In this document: in pieces, positions 8,110 through 16,811 of the stretch
Layout: the number at the start of each line of letters is the position of its first letter
Numbering within the stretch: the first letter of the stretch is position 1
Assembly (NCBI GenBank): GCA_030832095.1
Contig: JAURJT010000060.1
Coordinates: 1 to 64,000 of the forward strand
Source of the DNA: Gammaproteobacteria bacterium
GTDB lineage: Bacteria > Pseudomonadota > Gammaproteobacteria > Burkholderiales > Burkholderiaceae_B
Reading direction: 5' to 3'
Length of the DNA: 64,000 nt
The notes under the pieces: model-generated
Database searches by the model: none
What the model saw: only the letters and a program-made list of their open reading frames with translations
What the model was told of the DNA's origin: nothing
Position numbers and translations under genes: made by a program

Positions 8110-8143
8110 AAACCTTCGGTACACCTGAGCGTACCGAAGGTTT
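8110..8143 (-). terminator. Intercistronic stem-loop between livK and livH
   Basis: A perfect 13-bp stem (aaaccttcggtac / gtaccgaaggttt) with an 8-nt loop. Read on the minus strand, the direction of transcription, it is followed by ATTTTGTTG, a short T-rich tail. Its place directly after the binding-protein gene suggests partial termination or mRNA 3'-end protection within the operon. Confidence 0.68.
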
Positions 8144-8151
8144 GATTGTGC

Positions 8152-9363
8152 TTACTTCTTGATAAGTTTGCAGGTAGATTCAGCAAGCGTGGTGAACACA
8201 GACTCACCAGGCAATACCGCGATTTGTTTGTAGTAATCCCATGGGCCTTTTGACTCAGACGGTTTTTTGACTTCCATCAAGAACATATCGTGAATCATAC
8301 GACCGTCTTCGCGCACATAGCCATTTTTGGCAAACATGTCGTTGACTTTGTTGGACTTCATCCATTTCATGACAGTGTCACCGTCGTCGCTACCGGTTGC
8401 CTTTACCGCATTCAAATAAAACGAAACGGCAGAGTAGTCGCCCGCCTGAATCATCGACGGCTTACGCTTAACCTTCGCTTCAAACTTGGCTGACCAAGCA
8501 CGGGTTTCATCGTTCTGATCCCAGTACCAGCCGTCAGTGAATTGCATGCCTTGGGTGACATTCAAACCCAACGAGTGAATATCGTTAATGAAAATCAGCA
8601 GACCAGCGAGCTTCATGGTTTTGCCGATGCCGAATTCATTTGCCGCTTTGATCGAATTGATCGTGTCGCCACCAGCGTTAGCCAGGCCTAAGATTTGAGC
8701 CTTTGAACTTTGCGCTTGCAACAAAAATGATGAGAAATCTGATGAGTTCAAAGGGGCGCGCACTTGGCCTTTGATTTCGCCACCAGCCGCTTTCACCACG
8801 TTTGCAGTGTCACGCTCGAGCGCATGGCCAAAAGCGTAGTCAGCAGTCAAGAAATACCATGATTTTCCGCCAGCCTTCACAACTGCCGAACCCGTGCCGC
8901 GGGCAAGCGCAACGGTGTCATAGGCCCAGTGAACGGTGTAAGGTGTGCATTGTGAGCCGGTCAGGTCAGACGCTGCTGCACCAATCGCCATAAACACTTT
9001 TTTCTTTTCGGCGGCGATACCGGCTAACGCCAAGTTGACACCTGAGTTGGTACCACCAATCAGCATGTCAATTTTTTGTTGATCAAACCATTCACGCGCT
9101 TTTGCTGCAGCAACGTCGGCTTTGTTTTGATGATCAGCGAAGATCAGTTCAATTTTTTTACCGTTGATTGCACCGCCAGCGTCGGCGATTGCCATGCGAG
9201 CCGCTTCGATACCGCCAGGGCCGTCAATGTCAGAGTAGACGCTGGCCATGTCGGTAATAAAACCGATCCGAATCACATCATCAGAAATGTTGGCTAAGGC
9301 AGATTGTGAAACGAGGCCGAAACCGGCCAACATCAGCGAGGCACTTAGGGTGCGAAGTTTCAT
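8152..9363 (-). CDS. livK: ABC transporter substrate-binding protein, LivK-like (Peripla_BP_6)
   Basis: 403 residues with a signal peptide (~1-24, ending SALA) and the two-lobed LivJ/K-type fold. DDVIRIGFITDMASVYSDIDGPGG is the usual start of the mature protein. IDMLIGGTNSGVNLA and the FLTADYAFGHALERD block follow family spacing. Members of this sub-branch (DITMASVY, QNKADVAAAKAREW) are often annotated for branched-chain amino acids, but many bind aromatic or dicarboxylic compounds, so the ligand cannot be read from sequence alone. It is the periplasmic receptor for the LivHM/LivGF complex encoded around it. Confidence 0.86.
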   Translation of the reverse strand: MKLRTLSASLMLAGFGLVSQSALANISDDVIRIGFITDMASVYSDIDGPGGIEAARMAIADAGGAINGKKIELIFADHQNKADVAAAKAREWFDQQKIDMLIGGTNSGVNLALAGIAAEKKKVFMAIGAAASDLTGSQCTPYTVHWAYDTVALARGTGSAVVKAGGKSWYFLTADYAFGHALERDTANVVKAAGGEIKGQVRAPLNSSDFSSFLLQAQSSKAQILGLANAGGDTINSIKAANEFGIGKTMKLAGLLIFINDIHSLGLNVTQGMQFTDGWYWDQNDETRAWSAKFEAKVKRKPSMIQAGDYSAVSFYLNAVKATGSDDGDTVMKWMKSNKVNDMFAKNGYVREDGRMIHDMFLMEVKKPSESKGPWDYYKQIAVLPGESVFTTLAESTCKLIKK

Positions 9364-9448
9364 TTGGTTCTCCGAAATATTGCGACACGCAACGATAAAA
9401 AATTAGACGCCTGACTGCAAAGACGCCATCATACAAGTCAAATAGCGA

Positions 9449-10159
9449 CTAAACGCCTAACAACTCTGTCAAAACGGCTTGCTTGGAGGGCAACTCGGCG
9501 GCATCGAAATGTTCGACGATCTGACCATGCTCGACAACATAAAAACGGTCTGCCAAGGGGGCGGCAAAACGGAAGTTCTGCTCGACCATCACAATGGTAT
9601 AGCCCTTAGATTTCAGCATCTTGATCATGCGACCCAAGGCCTGCACAATCACTGGCGCAAGACCTTCAGAAATCTCGTCGAGTAACAACAGATTGGCGCC
9701 GGTGCGCAAGATTCGAGCTACCGCCAGCATCTGTTGCTCGCCACCCGATAAGCGCGTGCCGGGTGAATTGCGACGCTCAAGCAAGTTGGGAAACATTTCG
9801 TAAATTTCGGCCAGCGACATACCGCCACCCAATGCCCCTACCGGTGGGGGTAGCAGCAGATTTTCTTCGCAAGACAAGCTTGCAAAGATGCCGCGCTCTT
9901 CGGGGCAATAGCCCACGCCAAGCTTGGCGATTTTGAAGGTTGGCATATCGATTGCTTCAACACCGCCGATACGTACCGAGCCAGTCCGTGCGCCTGTTAG
10001 GCCGAGAATTGCCCGCAAGGTCGTGGTGCGTCCTGCACCATTGCGCCCGAGCAGGGTGACGACTTCGCCTTTATGCACGGTGAGATCAATACCATGCAAA
10101 ATATGTGATTCGCCATACCAAGCGTTTAGGCCTTTAATTTCAAGTGCAACGGCGCTCAT
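9449..10159 (-). CDS. livF: ABC transporter ATPase LivF, Walker A Lys replaced by Arg
   Basis: 236-residue ATPase of the LivF branch: NAWYGESHILHGI at the start, the signature LSGGEQQMLAVAR, Walker B LLLLDEISEGLAP, and the switch-region MVEQNFRFA typical of LivF. The Walker A motif reads GRNGAGRTTT (residues 38-47), with Arg at position 44 (codon CGC at 10028-10030) where the phosphate-binding Lys is normally found. The partner LivG has a standard motif. The pair may therefore have one reduced-activity ATP site, or the Arg may be tolerated in this subfamily. It overlaps livG by 4 bp. Confidence 0.88.
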   Translation of the reverse strand: MSAVALEIKGLNAWYGESHILHGIDLTVHKGEVVTLLGRNGAGRTTTLRAILGLTGARTGSVRIGGVEAIDMPTFKIAKLGVGYCPEERGIFASLSCEENLLLPPPVGALGGGMSLAEIYEMFPNLLERRNSPGTRLSGGEQQMLAVARILRTGANLLLLDEISEGLAPVIVQALGRMIKMLKSKGYTIVMVEQNFRFAAPLADRFYVVEHGQIVEHFDAAELPSKQAVLTELLGV

Positions 10160-10929
10160 GCGTGTGCTCCGGCAAGTTCGCCCTCGGTGGTGCCCATATA
10201 GGCTTCCATGACTGAGGGGTCTTTTGAAACATGGGCGTAGTTGCCTTCGGCTAACACTGCACCGCGTGCTAACACAGTGATGGTGTCTGCAATCGAAGAG
10301 ACAACATTCATGTTGTGCTCAACCATCAGGATGGTGCGCCCAACACTGACGCGCTTGATCAATTGAGTTACCCGATCAACGTCTTCGTGGCCCATGCCTT
10401 GCGTGGGTTCGTCAAGCAACATGAGTTCGGGTTCCATGGCCAGGGTCGTGGCGATTTCGAGCGCACGCTTACGGCCGTAGGGCAGGCTGGCAGTGATTTC
10501 GTTTGTAAAGCTTCCTAAGTCGACCTGTTCAAGCAACGCCTGAGCACGCTCGTTCAGTTCATTCAAGCGGTTTTCATTTTTCCAGAAATGAAACGACATG
10601 CCGGTTTGGCGTTGCAAGCCAATACGCACATTTTCAAGCACTGTGAGGTGTGGAAACACTGCTGAAATTTGAAACGAGCGAATGATGCCGCGGCGTGCAA
10701 TCTGTGCAGGTCGGTCACCGGTGATGTCGATGCCATTAAAGAGAATCTTGCCGCGCGTTGGGGGCAAAAATTTAGTTAATAAATTAAAACAGGTGGTCTT
10801 GCCAGCGCCATTGGGGCCGATCAAGGCGTGAATTTGACCTCGCTGCACACTGAGCGAAACGTCGTTGACCGCCACAAAGCCTTTGAACTCCTTGGTGAGA
10901 TGGGTTGTCTCAAGGATGATGTCTTTCAT
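10156..10929 (-). CDS. livG: ABC transporter ATPase LivG
   Basis: 257 residues. Walker A GPNGAGKTTCF, the Q-loop region IIRSFQISAVFPHLTV with the LivG-typical RSFQ, signature motif LPYGRKRALEIA (the variant YGRKR seen in LivG instead of SGGQ), Walker B LMLLDEPTQGM and switch MVEHNMNVV. It is the first gene of the minus-strand transport operon livG–livF–livK–livH–livM–hydrolase. Its promoter should lie in the 178-bp gap up to nth at 11108. Confidence 0.9.
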   Translation of the reverse strand: MKDIILETTHLTKEFKGFVAVNDVSLSVQRGQIHALIGPNGAGKTTCFNLLTKFLPPTRGKILFNGIDITGDRPAQIARRGIIRSFQISAVFPHLTVLENVRIGLQRQTGMSFHFWKNENRLNELNERAQALLEQVDLGSFTNEITASLPYGRKRALEIATTLAMEPELMLLDEPTQGMGHEDVDRVTQLIKRVSVGRTILMVEHNMNVVSSIADTITVLARGAVLAEGNYAHVSKDPSVMEAYMGTTEGELAGAHA

Positions 10930-11107
10930 GCGTATCTTTGCGAATAGAGAATTTTTGGAGGCGAGGGCGCATTATGACGCATGTGCAGCAAAAGCTGAAT
11001 GGGGGTTTGTCATAGGTGGTGTTGCTCTTAGTAATTACCCTTAAGTGTCAGCGTGGTCGCCCGCTAGTGTGCCTTTGGGTGACCAGTCTCGTTGAGAGTT
11101 GTGAGGC

Positions 11108-11743
11108 TTAGGTTTTAGTTTTGGGTCGGTATTCACACAAATCGGCAATTCCGCATTGCGGGCATTTGGGGGTGCGTGCTACGCAGATATAACGTCCGTG
11201 CAAGATCAACCAATGATGCACGTTGAGTTTGAACTCGTCGGGTACAAATTTTTCGAGGCCCTTTTCAACCGCAACGACATCCTTGCCCGGTGCGATTTTT
11301 GTTCGGTTTGACACCCTAAAAATATGAGTGTCGACAGCAATGGTGGGTTGGCCAAAGGCTGTATTCAACACCACGTTGGCTGTTTTACGACCAACCCCAG
11401 GCAAGGCCTCAAGGGCTTCACGAGTTTGCGGAACCTTCCCCTTGTGCTGCTCAAGCAAAATCTGACAAGTTGCCAGTGCGTTTTTTGCTTTGGTTTTATA
11501 CAAACCGATCGTCTTGATATAGTCGGCGAGCTTGGCCTCACCCAAGTCAAGCAGACCCTTAGGCGTACCGTGCTTAGGAAAAAATTTTCGAGTCGCCAGA
11601 TTGACAGCTTTATCAGTTGTTTGAGCGGACAGCAGAACAGCAATCAGCAATTGAAAATCGCTTTTGTATTCGAGCTCGGTGGTGGGCTGCGGATTGGCTG
11701 CCCGCATGCGGCTAAAAATCTCGCGTCGCTTTTCTGGGTTCAT
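11108..11743 (-). CDS. nth: Endonuclease III
   Basis: 211 residues, full length. This DNA glycosylase/AP lyase removes oxidised pyrimidines. The helix-hairpin-helix LPGVGRKTANVV contains the catalytic Lys, and the catalytic Asp is in AVDTHIFRVSNR. The C-terminal [4Fe-4S] motif has the exact spacing C-x6-C-x2-C-x5-C (CVARTPKCPQCGIADLC). It lies 103 bp downstream of an rnfB-like ferredoxin gene, a neighbour pair common in betaproteobacteria and possibly related to iron–sulfur supply. Confidence 0.95.
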   Translation of the reverse strand: MNPEKRREIFSRMRAANPQPTTELEYKSDFQLLIAVLLSAQTTDKAVNLATRKFFPKHGTPKGLLDLGEAKLADYIKTIGLYKTKAKNALATCQILLEQHKGKVPQTREALEALPGVGRKTANVVLNTAFGQPTIAVDTHIFRVSNRTKIAPGKDVVAVEKGLEKFVPDEFKLNVHHWLILHGRYICVARTPKCPQCGIADLCEYRPKTKT

Positions 11744-11846
11744 AGTCTTGGACTGTACGTTATTCAGGAGCTGGCTGGAGTATGTGTCTCAGTGGGCTGA
11801 GAGGCTAATGCTGTTCAGTGGTTCAGTACTCAAGCTCGCTCAGTGA

Positions 11847-12494
11847 TTATGGGTGAGCCCGAGCTGCTCGTCGTGCACGTGCGCGTGCCAGAGCTTGTGC
11901 AATGGCCTGCTGCTTATCTGAGTGGCCAGACGCGGTGGCCTCTGTTGTTGAAACCGCTGGCGACATACTCGCGTCAGCTTTTCCCAGCGCTGGCGACTGT
12001 CTGAGCGACTCAGGTCGTTGGGCGAGGCGTCGTGCTCGCGCCTCAAATTGTGCGCGGGCACGCGTCGCGTCTTGCGGGGTCCAAGTTCGTGTCGGTGTGA
12101 CTGGCACCATTGAGATGCAATCCACAGGGCAGGGGGCCACACAGAGGTCGCAGCCTGTGCATTGCTCAGGCAAAACAGTGTGCATCAGTTTTGAGGCACC
12201 AATAATGGCATCAACGGGGCAGGCCTGAATACAGAGCGTGCAACCGATGCAAAACTGTTCATCAATGACCGCAACCTGAAGTGCCTGATGCGTGCCGCAA
12301 TCCGAGTCTAGTGCAACAACGGGTCGCTTGAGCAAGTGGGCCAAGGCGACGATACCCTCGTGACCGCCAGGAGGGCAACGGTTAATTGCAACCCCCTCTA
12401 AGGCAATGGCCTGAGCGTAAGGTTCGCAGCCTTGATAGCCGCATTTGGTGCATTGCGTTTGCGGCAACAGGGCATTGATGCGTTGAGAAAGCAT
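11847..12494 (-). CDS. rnfB: RnfB-like iron–sulfur electron-transport protein
   Basis: 215 residues. An N-terminal Fe-S domain (residues ~8-45) carries [17 protein letters not shown] and NRCPPGG, the four-cysteine signature of RnfB. Two [4Fe-4S] ferredoxin motifs follow: [16 protein letters not shown] and [16 protein letters not shown]. The Ala/Arg-rich tail is low complexity. Unlike classical RnfB there is no N-terminal membrane anchor, and no other rnf gene is nearby, so it probably acts as a soluble electron carrier. It lies between phaZ and nth on the same strand. Confidence 0.85.
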   Translation of the reverse strand: MLSQRINALLPQTQCTKCGYQGCEPYAQAIALEGVAINRCPPGGHEGIVALAHLLKRPVVALDSDCGTHQALQVAVIDEQFCIGCTLCIQACPVDAIIGASKLMHTVLPEQCTGCDLCVAPCPVDCISMVPVTPTRTWTPQDATRARAQFEARARRLAQRPESLRQSPALGKADASMSPAVSTTEATASGHSDKQQAIAQALARARARRAARAHP

Positions 12495-12566
12495 AGTTAT
12501 TCTGCAAGTGAAATCAGGCAGCCTGGTGGGTTGCCTGATAGATGTTCCTTCTCAGAAGGACCTCGT

Positions 12567-13793
12567 CTAGTATTTGCGAACGAACTCGGCGATTTGGGGG
12601 CAGATGGTCGTACGCCAGCGGCGTCCGGCAAAAATCCCGTAATGACCACATTCAGGCGCGGTGTAATGCTGTTTGCGCTTGGTCGGAATCCCTGAACACA
12701 AATCTTGAGCGGCGCGTGTTTGCCCCTCACCTGAAATGTCGTCAAGCTCACCTTCAATCGTAAATAAGGCTACGGTTTTAATATCACTTGGGGTGACCAG
12801 TTGGCCATCGATCTCCCAGGTGCCATTGGGTAAGGCGAACTCTTGAAACACGGTACGAATCGTATCCAGATAGAACTCTTCTGGCATATCGAGTACAGCG
12901 TTGTATTCGTTGTAAAACCTGCGGTGTGCCTCGGCGTCTTCGTCGTCACCGCGAAGCAAGTCAAGGTAGAAATCATAGTGCGATTTCACGTGACGGTCAG
13001 GGTTCATCGACATAAAGCCAGCGTGCTGTAAAAAGCCGGGGTAGACGCGACGACCTGCGCCGGGATACTGCGCAGGCACGGTATGAATCAGCTTTTGTTC
13101 GAACCACTCAAACGGCTTGGTGGTTGCCAGACGATTGACTTGGGTCGGTGAGCAGCGCGGGTCGATCGGGCCTCCCATCATCGTCATGCTGCGGGGCAGA
13201 CAGGGGTCTTTATTGGTCGCCATGAGTGAAACGGCAGCCAAGGCTGGCACTGTGGGCTGGCACACCGACATCAGGTGCACGTCGGGGCCTAAGTGACGTA
13301 TAAATTGTTGCAGATACCGAACATAATCGTTCAGACTAAAGGCACCCTTCGACAGGGGTACCATGCGCGCATCGGTCCAGTCGGTGAGGTAGATTTCGTG
13401 GTTAGGCAGTAGGGCACGAACCGTATCACGCAACAGCGTCGCATGATGCCCAGACATTGGTGCAACGAGCAAGATGGTTGGATCGGCTTTACGTGCTTTA
13501 GCGGGCAGATCGCGCGTAAAGTGCAGCAAATTACAGAACGGAAGCGCCAAGGACACTTCTTGATCAACCGCAACTGACTTGCCGTCGATTTCGGTAGTCG
13601 GAATCCCCCAAGTGGGTTTTTCGTAAGATTTACCCAAGCGGTAAATGAGTTCGTAACTGGCGGCGACTTGTCTGGCTAGCGGAGTGTAGGCAAACGGGCT
13701 TGCTGCATGCGTGAATAACTTGGCGCTGACTTCACTGAAGTGGGTGAGCGGTGCCATGAGGGCGCGCTGCATTTCATGCATTTGATAAAGCAT
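12567..13793 (-). CDS. phaZ: Intracellular polyhydroxyalkanoate depolymerase
   Basis: 408 residues without a signal peptide. It belongs to the intracellular PhaZ family: the opening MLYQMHEMQRALMAPL, LLVAPMSGHHATLLRDTV, the EIYLTDWTDARMVPL block, and the lipase-box-like SVCQP in which Cys replaces Ser as nucleophile, as in Cupriavidus necator PhaZ. The C-terminus has EGELDDISGEGQT and the catalytic His in PECGHYGIFAG. It releases hydroxyacids from stored PHB granules, so the organism probably makes PHA. It lies alone, with 135 bp to fpr upstream. Confidence 0.93.
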   Translation of the reverse strand: MLYQMHEMQRALMAPLTHFSEVSAKLFTHAASPFAYTPLARQVAASYELIYRLGKSYEKPTWGIPTTEIDGKSVAVDQEVSLALPFCNLLHFTRDLPAKARKADPTILLVAPMSGHHATLLRDTVRALLPNHEIYLTDWTDARMVPLSKGAFSLNDYVRYLQQFIRHLGPDVHLMSVCQPTVPALAAVSLMATNKDPCLPRSMTMMGGPIDPRCSPTQVNRLATTKPFEWFEQKLIHTVPAQYPGAGRRVYPGFLQHAGFMSMNPDRHVKSHYDFYLDLLRGDDEDAEAHRRFYNEYNAVLDMPEEFYLDTIRTVFQEFALPNGTWEIDGQLVTPSDIKTVALFTIEGELDDISGEGQTRAAQDLCSGIPTKRKQHYTAPECGHYGIFAGRRWRTTICPQIAEFVRKY

Positions 13794-13928
13794 TGAGCGA
13801 ATCCAGTTGTGTGCTTGAGGCTCTGATTATCACCCAATCTGAGGAACGCACCAGCGATTTGAGGAGTTTTTTATTGCAATGCAGCAAAATGTCGTATTGG
13901 TGCGACGTGCCGGCTGGCTTTGCCGTTG

Positions 13929-14744
13929 TTACCAGTAGTTTTCGACGGCCAAATTGCCAGCCACGCCGCGTCTACCCGCTGCAAACCCACGTTCGCTGAG
14001 CAGGCTACGCATATCTGTGACCATCGCTGGATTGCCGCATAGCATCACTCTGGCTTGATTTGGGTCAAGCGACAGGCCCGCCCGTTGCTCAAGCTCGCCA
14101 GAGCTCAGCAGGTTGGTGAGCCGAGCGGGTGCGAGGCTCGTTGCACGCAACGAGGGTGATAACTGTTGTGTAAGGGGCTCTTGTGTGGTGATGGGTAAGT
14201 AGGTCAATTGCCCGGCGTGCTGTTGCATCAACGCTAAAAGCTCGTCGCGGTAGGCGAGTTCGAAGGCATGACGTACGCCATGCACTAGAACAATACGCTT
14301 GAAGCGCTTAAACGTTGCGGGGTCGCGAAGCATGGATAAATAGGCCGAGAGCCCTGTACCCGTTGCAAGTAGCCATAAATCTTCACCATCGACAAACGAG
14401 TCTAGGGTCAGAAAGCCGAAGACGGTGTTGTTCACCCACAGCGCATCGCCTACGCGCAATCGTGCCAAAGGTGGGCTGAACTTACCGTCGGGCACGACCA
14501 CAGAATAAAACTCTAGTTCGTTTTCGTTTGGGGCGGACACCATTGAATAGGCGCGCCATTCATTGGGTGTTTCGGGAGCGGCAGGGTCTAGGGCGAGCCC
14601 AAGCCTGGCAAACTGACCCGGTACAAACTTAAAGCCAGGTGGACGGGTGACAGTGAGTGAGAAAAGTTTTTCAGTTGCCCAAGCCGTTTTATGGGTAACG
14701 GTTTGCTTGGTGTAGCGAGGGGCGACGACCGGTGGTTGAGTCAT
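13929..14744 (-). CDS. fpr: Ferredoxin–NADP+ reductase
   Basis: 271 residues. The FAD-binding domain shows RAYSMVSAPNENELEFY (RxYS plus the following stretch) and the NAD(P) domain shows LWLLATGTGLSAYLSML, FKRIVLVHGVRHAFELAYRDEL, and MLCGNPAMVTDM, ending VENYW with the terminal aromatic Trp of subclass I FPR enzymes. It moves electrons between NADPH and ferredoxin or flavodoxin in the cytoplasm. The gene for a 7Fe ferredoxin lies 35 bp upstream, making a likely fdxA–fpr unit. Confidence 0.93.
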   Translation of the reverse strand: MTQPPVVAPRYTKQTVTHKTAWATEKLFSLTVTRPPGFKFVPGQFARLGLALDPAAPETPNEWRAYSMVSAPNENELEFYSVVVPDGKFSPPLARLRVGDALWVNNTVFGFLTLDSFVDGEDLWLLATGTGLSAYLSMLRDPATFKRFKRIVLVHGVRHAFELAYRDELLALMQQHAGQLTYLPITTQEPLTQQLSPSLRATSLAPARLTNLLSSGELEQRAGLSLDPNQARVMLCGNPAMVTDMRSLLSERGFAAGRRGVAGNLAVENYW

Positions 14745-14779
14745 TGCGGCGCGCGTGCAAGCGAGTAGGCGCGGGTCAA

Positions 14780-15103
14780 TTACCGCTCAAGGTGCTTAAG
14801 TTTGTCGGGTACGTCAAGCCAATCATCGGCGTCAGGCAGGCCGCCTTTACTGCGACTAATGCTCGCAAAAAGTGGCGATAACTCGGCATTGAGCGCAATA
14901 AATTTCATTTGATCTTGAGGAACGTCTTCTTCAGCAAAAATGGCATTCGCTGGGCATTCAGGGATACAAACGGCGCAGTCGATGCATTCGTCGGGGTCGA
15001 TCACTAAAAAATTAGGGCCTTCACGAAAACAATCGACCGGACAGACGTCAACACAGTCAGTAAATTTGCACTTGATACAGTTTTCAGTCACTACGTGCGT
15101 CAT
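14780..15103 (-). CDS. fdxA: 7Fe-8S ferredoxin FdxA
   Basis: 107 residues from the ATG at 15103, chosen over an in-frame TTG four codons upstream because [17 protein letters not shown] is the usual start. It has both cluster motifs: an N-terminal [18 protein letters not shown] (3Fe-4S plus shared Cys) and [16 protein letters not shown]. The C-terminal extension ending [19 protein letters not shown] is the Azotobacter-type FdxA tail. It is a low-potential electron carrier, probably partner of the fpr product 35 bp downstream. Divergent from pncB. Confidence 0.95.
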   Translation of the reverse strand: MTHVVTENCIKCKFTDCVDVCPVDCFREGPNFLVIDPDECIDCAVCIPECPANAIFAEEDVPQDQMKFIALNAELSPLFASISRSKGGLPDADDWLDVPDKLKHLER

Positions 15104-15243
15104 ATCGTTTACCAAGAAGCGTTTATGTAAAAAAGTATTTTACCTAAACCGTCTCTCTTGTGTCGGGATACCCGTTTTATCAACGCTGTCTGTGCTAAGG
15201 TTTTACGTAAGTTAGAGCGTCATTTTATTAGGTTGGGACACGA

Positions 15244-16419
15244 ATGGTTATCAAATCGCTGCTTGACACGGATCTGTATAAATTCACCATGATGCAGGTG
15301 GTTTTGCATCATTTTCCGGCTGCGCAGGTTGAATATCGCTATAAGTGCCGCACGCAAGGGGTCAATCTACGTCCTTATCTTGACGAAATTCGTCAAGAAA
15401 TCCATGCGTTGTGCCAGTTGCGTTTTGAGCCAGCCGAACTCGACTATCTTAAAAGCCTGCGTTTTATTAAAAGTGATTTTATTGACTTTTTAGGTCTGTT
15501 TCACTTGCCCGAGAAATGCATCGAGGTGTCGGAGGGTGAGTTGCCTGGTGAGATCGCCATCTCAGTCAAAGGCTCCTGGCTTCACACGATCCTATTTGAA
15601 ATCCCAGTGTTGGCGATTGTCAACGAGGTGTATTTTCGTAATGTGTGCAAAGACCCCGACTGGGCTGAAGGTCGAAAGCGCCTGCAAACTAAGATGAAGT
15701 TGGTGCTTGACGCTACTGATCTGGCTGAATTTCGTGTTGCCGAATACGGCACGCGCAGGCGTTTTTCGCACGTCTGGCACGAAGAAGTCGTGACGACAAT
15801 GAAGGCCCAGATGGGCGAACACTTTGCCGGAACCAGCAATGTTTGGTTTGCGATGAAACATGGCGTGTTGCCGCTTGGCACGATGGCGCACGAATACTTG
15901 CAGGCCTGCCAGGCGTTAGGGCCACGGTTGCGCGACTCGCAGGTGTTCGCCCTTGAGACTTGGGCAAAAGAGTACCGAGGCGATTTGGGGATTGCTCTGT
16001 CGGATGTGTACGGGCTAGAGGCTTTTTTACGCGATTTCGATATGTATTTTTGCAAATTATTTGATGGGGCACGTCACGACTCGGGCGACCCCTTTGATTG
16101 GGGTGAGCGCATGATTGCGCACTACGCCGCCAATCGTGTTGATGCACGCACCAAGACCCTGGTTTTTTCGGATGCGTTAACATTTCCACGCGCCATTGAG
16201 TTGACGCGTCGTTTTGCTGGGCGTTGCCGCACAGCCTTTGGCATTGGCACGAACCTGACCAACGATTTGGGTCACGAGCCGTTGCAAATTGTCATGAAAA
16301 TGATTCGCTGTAACGGGCAACCTGTGGCGAAAGTCTCAGATGCACCCGAGAAAACGATGTGTGACGATAAAGCGTACTTGGCGTATTTGCGTCAGGTGTT
16401 TGAACTTCCTGCGGCCTAA
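15244..16419 (+). CDS. pncB: Nicotinate phosphoribosyltransferase
   Basis: 391 residues, full length. It salvages nicotinic acid into nicotinate mononucleotide for NAD synthesis. Family blocks are present: [30 protein letters not shown], the phosphoacceptor-His region [36 protein letters not shown] and [12 protein letters not shown]. The start is ATG 15244 with a GGGA-type ribosome site just before it. It is followed 17 bp later by ridA on the same strand. Confidence 0.96.
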   Translation: MVIKSLLDTDLYKFTMMQVVLHHFPAAQVEYRYKCRTQGVNLRPYLDEIRQEIHALCQLRFEPAELDYLKSLRFIKSDFIDFLGLFHLPEKCIEVSEGELPGEIAISVKGSWLHTILFEIPVLAIVNEVYFRNVCKDPDWAEGRKRLQTKMKLVLDATDLAEFRVAEYGTRRRFSHVWHEEVVTTMKAQMGEHFAGTSNVWFAMKHGVLPLGTMAHEYLQACQALGPRLRDSQVFALETWAKEYRGDLGIALSDVYGLEAFLRDFDMYFCKLFDGARHDSGDPFDWGERMIAHYAANRVDARTKTLVFSDALTFPRAIELTRRFAGRCRTAFGIGTNLTNDLGHEPLQIVMKMIRCNGQPVAKVSDAPEKTMCDDKAYLAYLRQVFELPAA

Positions 16420-16436
16420 TTGATTCAAGGATTTTT

Positions 16437-16787
16437 ATGAGTAACATTCACCGAGTAAACGTTGGTAAGCGCTTGTCTGACATGGCCGTGCATAACGGTG
16501 TCGCCTATTTGGCGGGTCAAGTCGCCGATGACACCACCCAAGACATCACCGGTCAAACTGGACAAATTTTGGCTGTGATCGATAAGTTGCTAGCCACAGC
16601 AGGGACCGATAAAACTCGTATCTTGATGGCACAGATTTTTGTGGCCAATATGAAAGAGTTTGACGGCATGAACAAAGCTTGGGATGCCTGGGTGGCCGAG
16701 GGCAATGCCCCACCGCGCGCGACCATCGAAGCCCGTTTGGCAAGTGCCGATTACAAAGTTGAAATTGTCGTCACTGCCGCGGTGTGA
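16437..16787 (+). CDS. RidA/YjgF family enamine/imine deaminase-like protein
   Basis: 116 residues, one Rid domain. MAVHNGVAYLAGQVA, ILAVIDKLLATAGTDKTRIL and the C-terminal PPRATIEARLASADYKVEI block with the conserved Arg of the active pocket are visible. Rid proteins hydrolyse reactive enamine/imine intermediates made by PLP enzymes, but this sequence looks closer to the wider YjgF/YER057c subfamilies than to archetypal RidA, so activity is inferred. It lies between pncB and relA. Confidence 0.85.
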   Translation: MSNIHRVNVGKRLSDMAVHNGVAYLAGQVADDTTQDITGQTGQILAVIDKLLATAGTDKTRILMAQIFVANMKEFDGMNKAWDAWVAEGNAPPRATIEARLASADYKVEIVVTAAV

Positions 16788-16811
16788 GGGTGAATCGCTG
16801 AATGGTTTACG

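Noticed and set aside
11847..12494. Part of a full Rnf complex
   Set aside because: No membrane anchor and no rnfA, C, D, G or E nearby.
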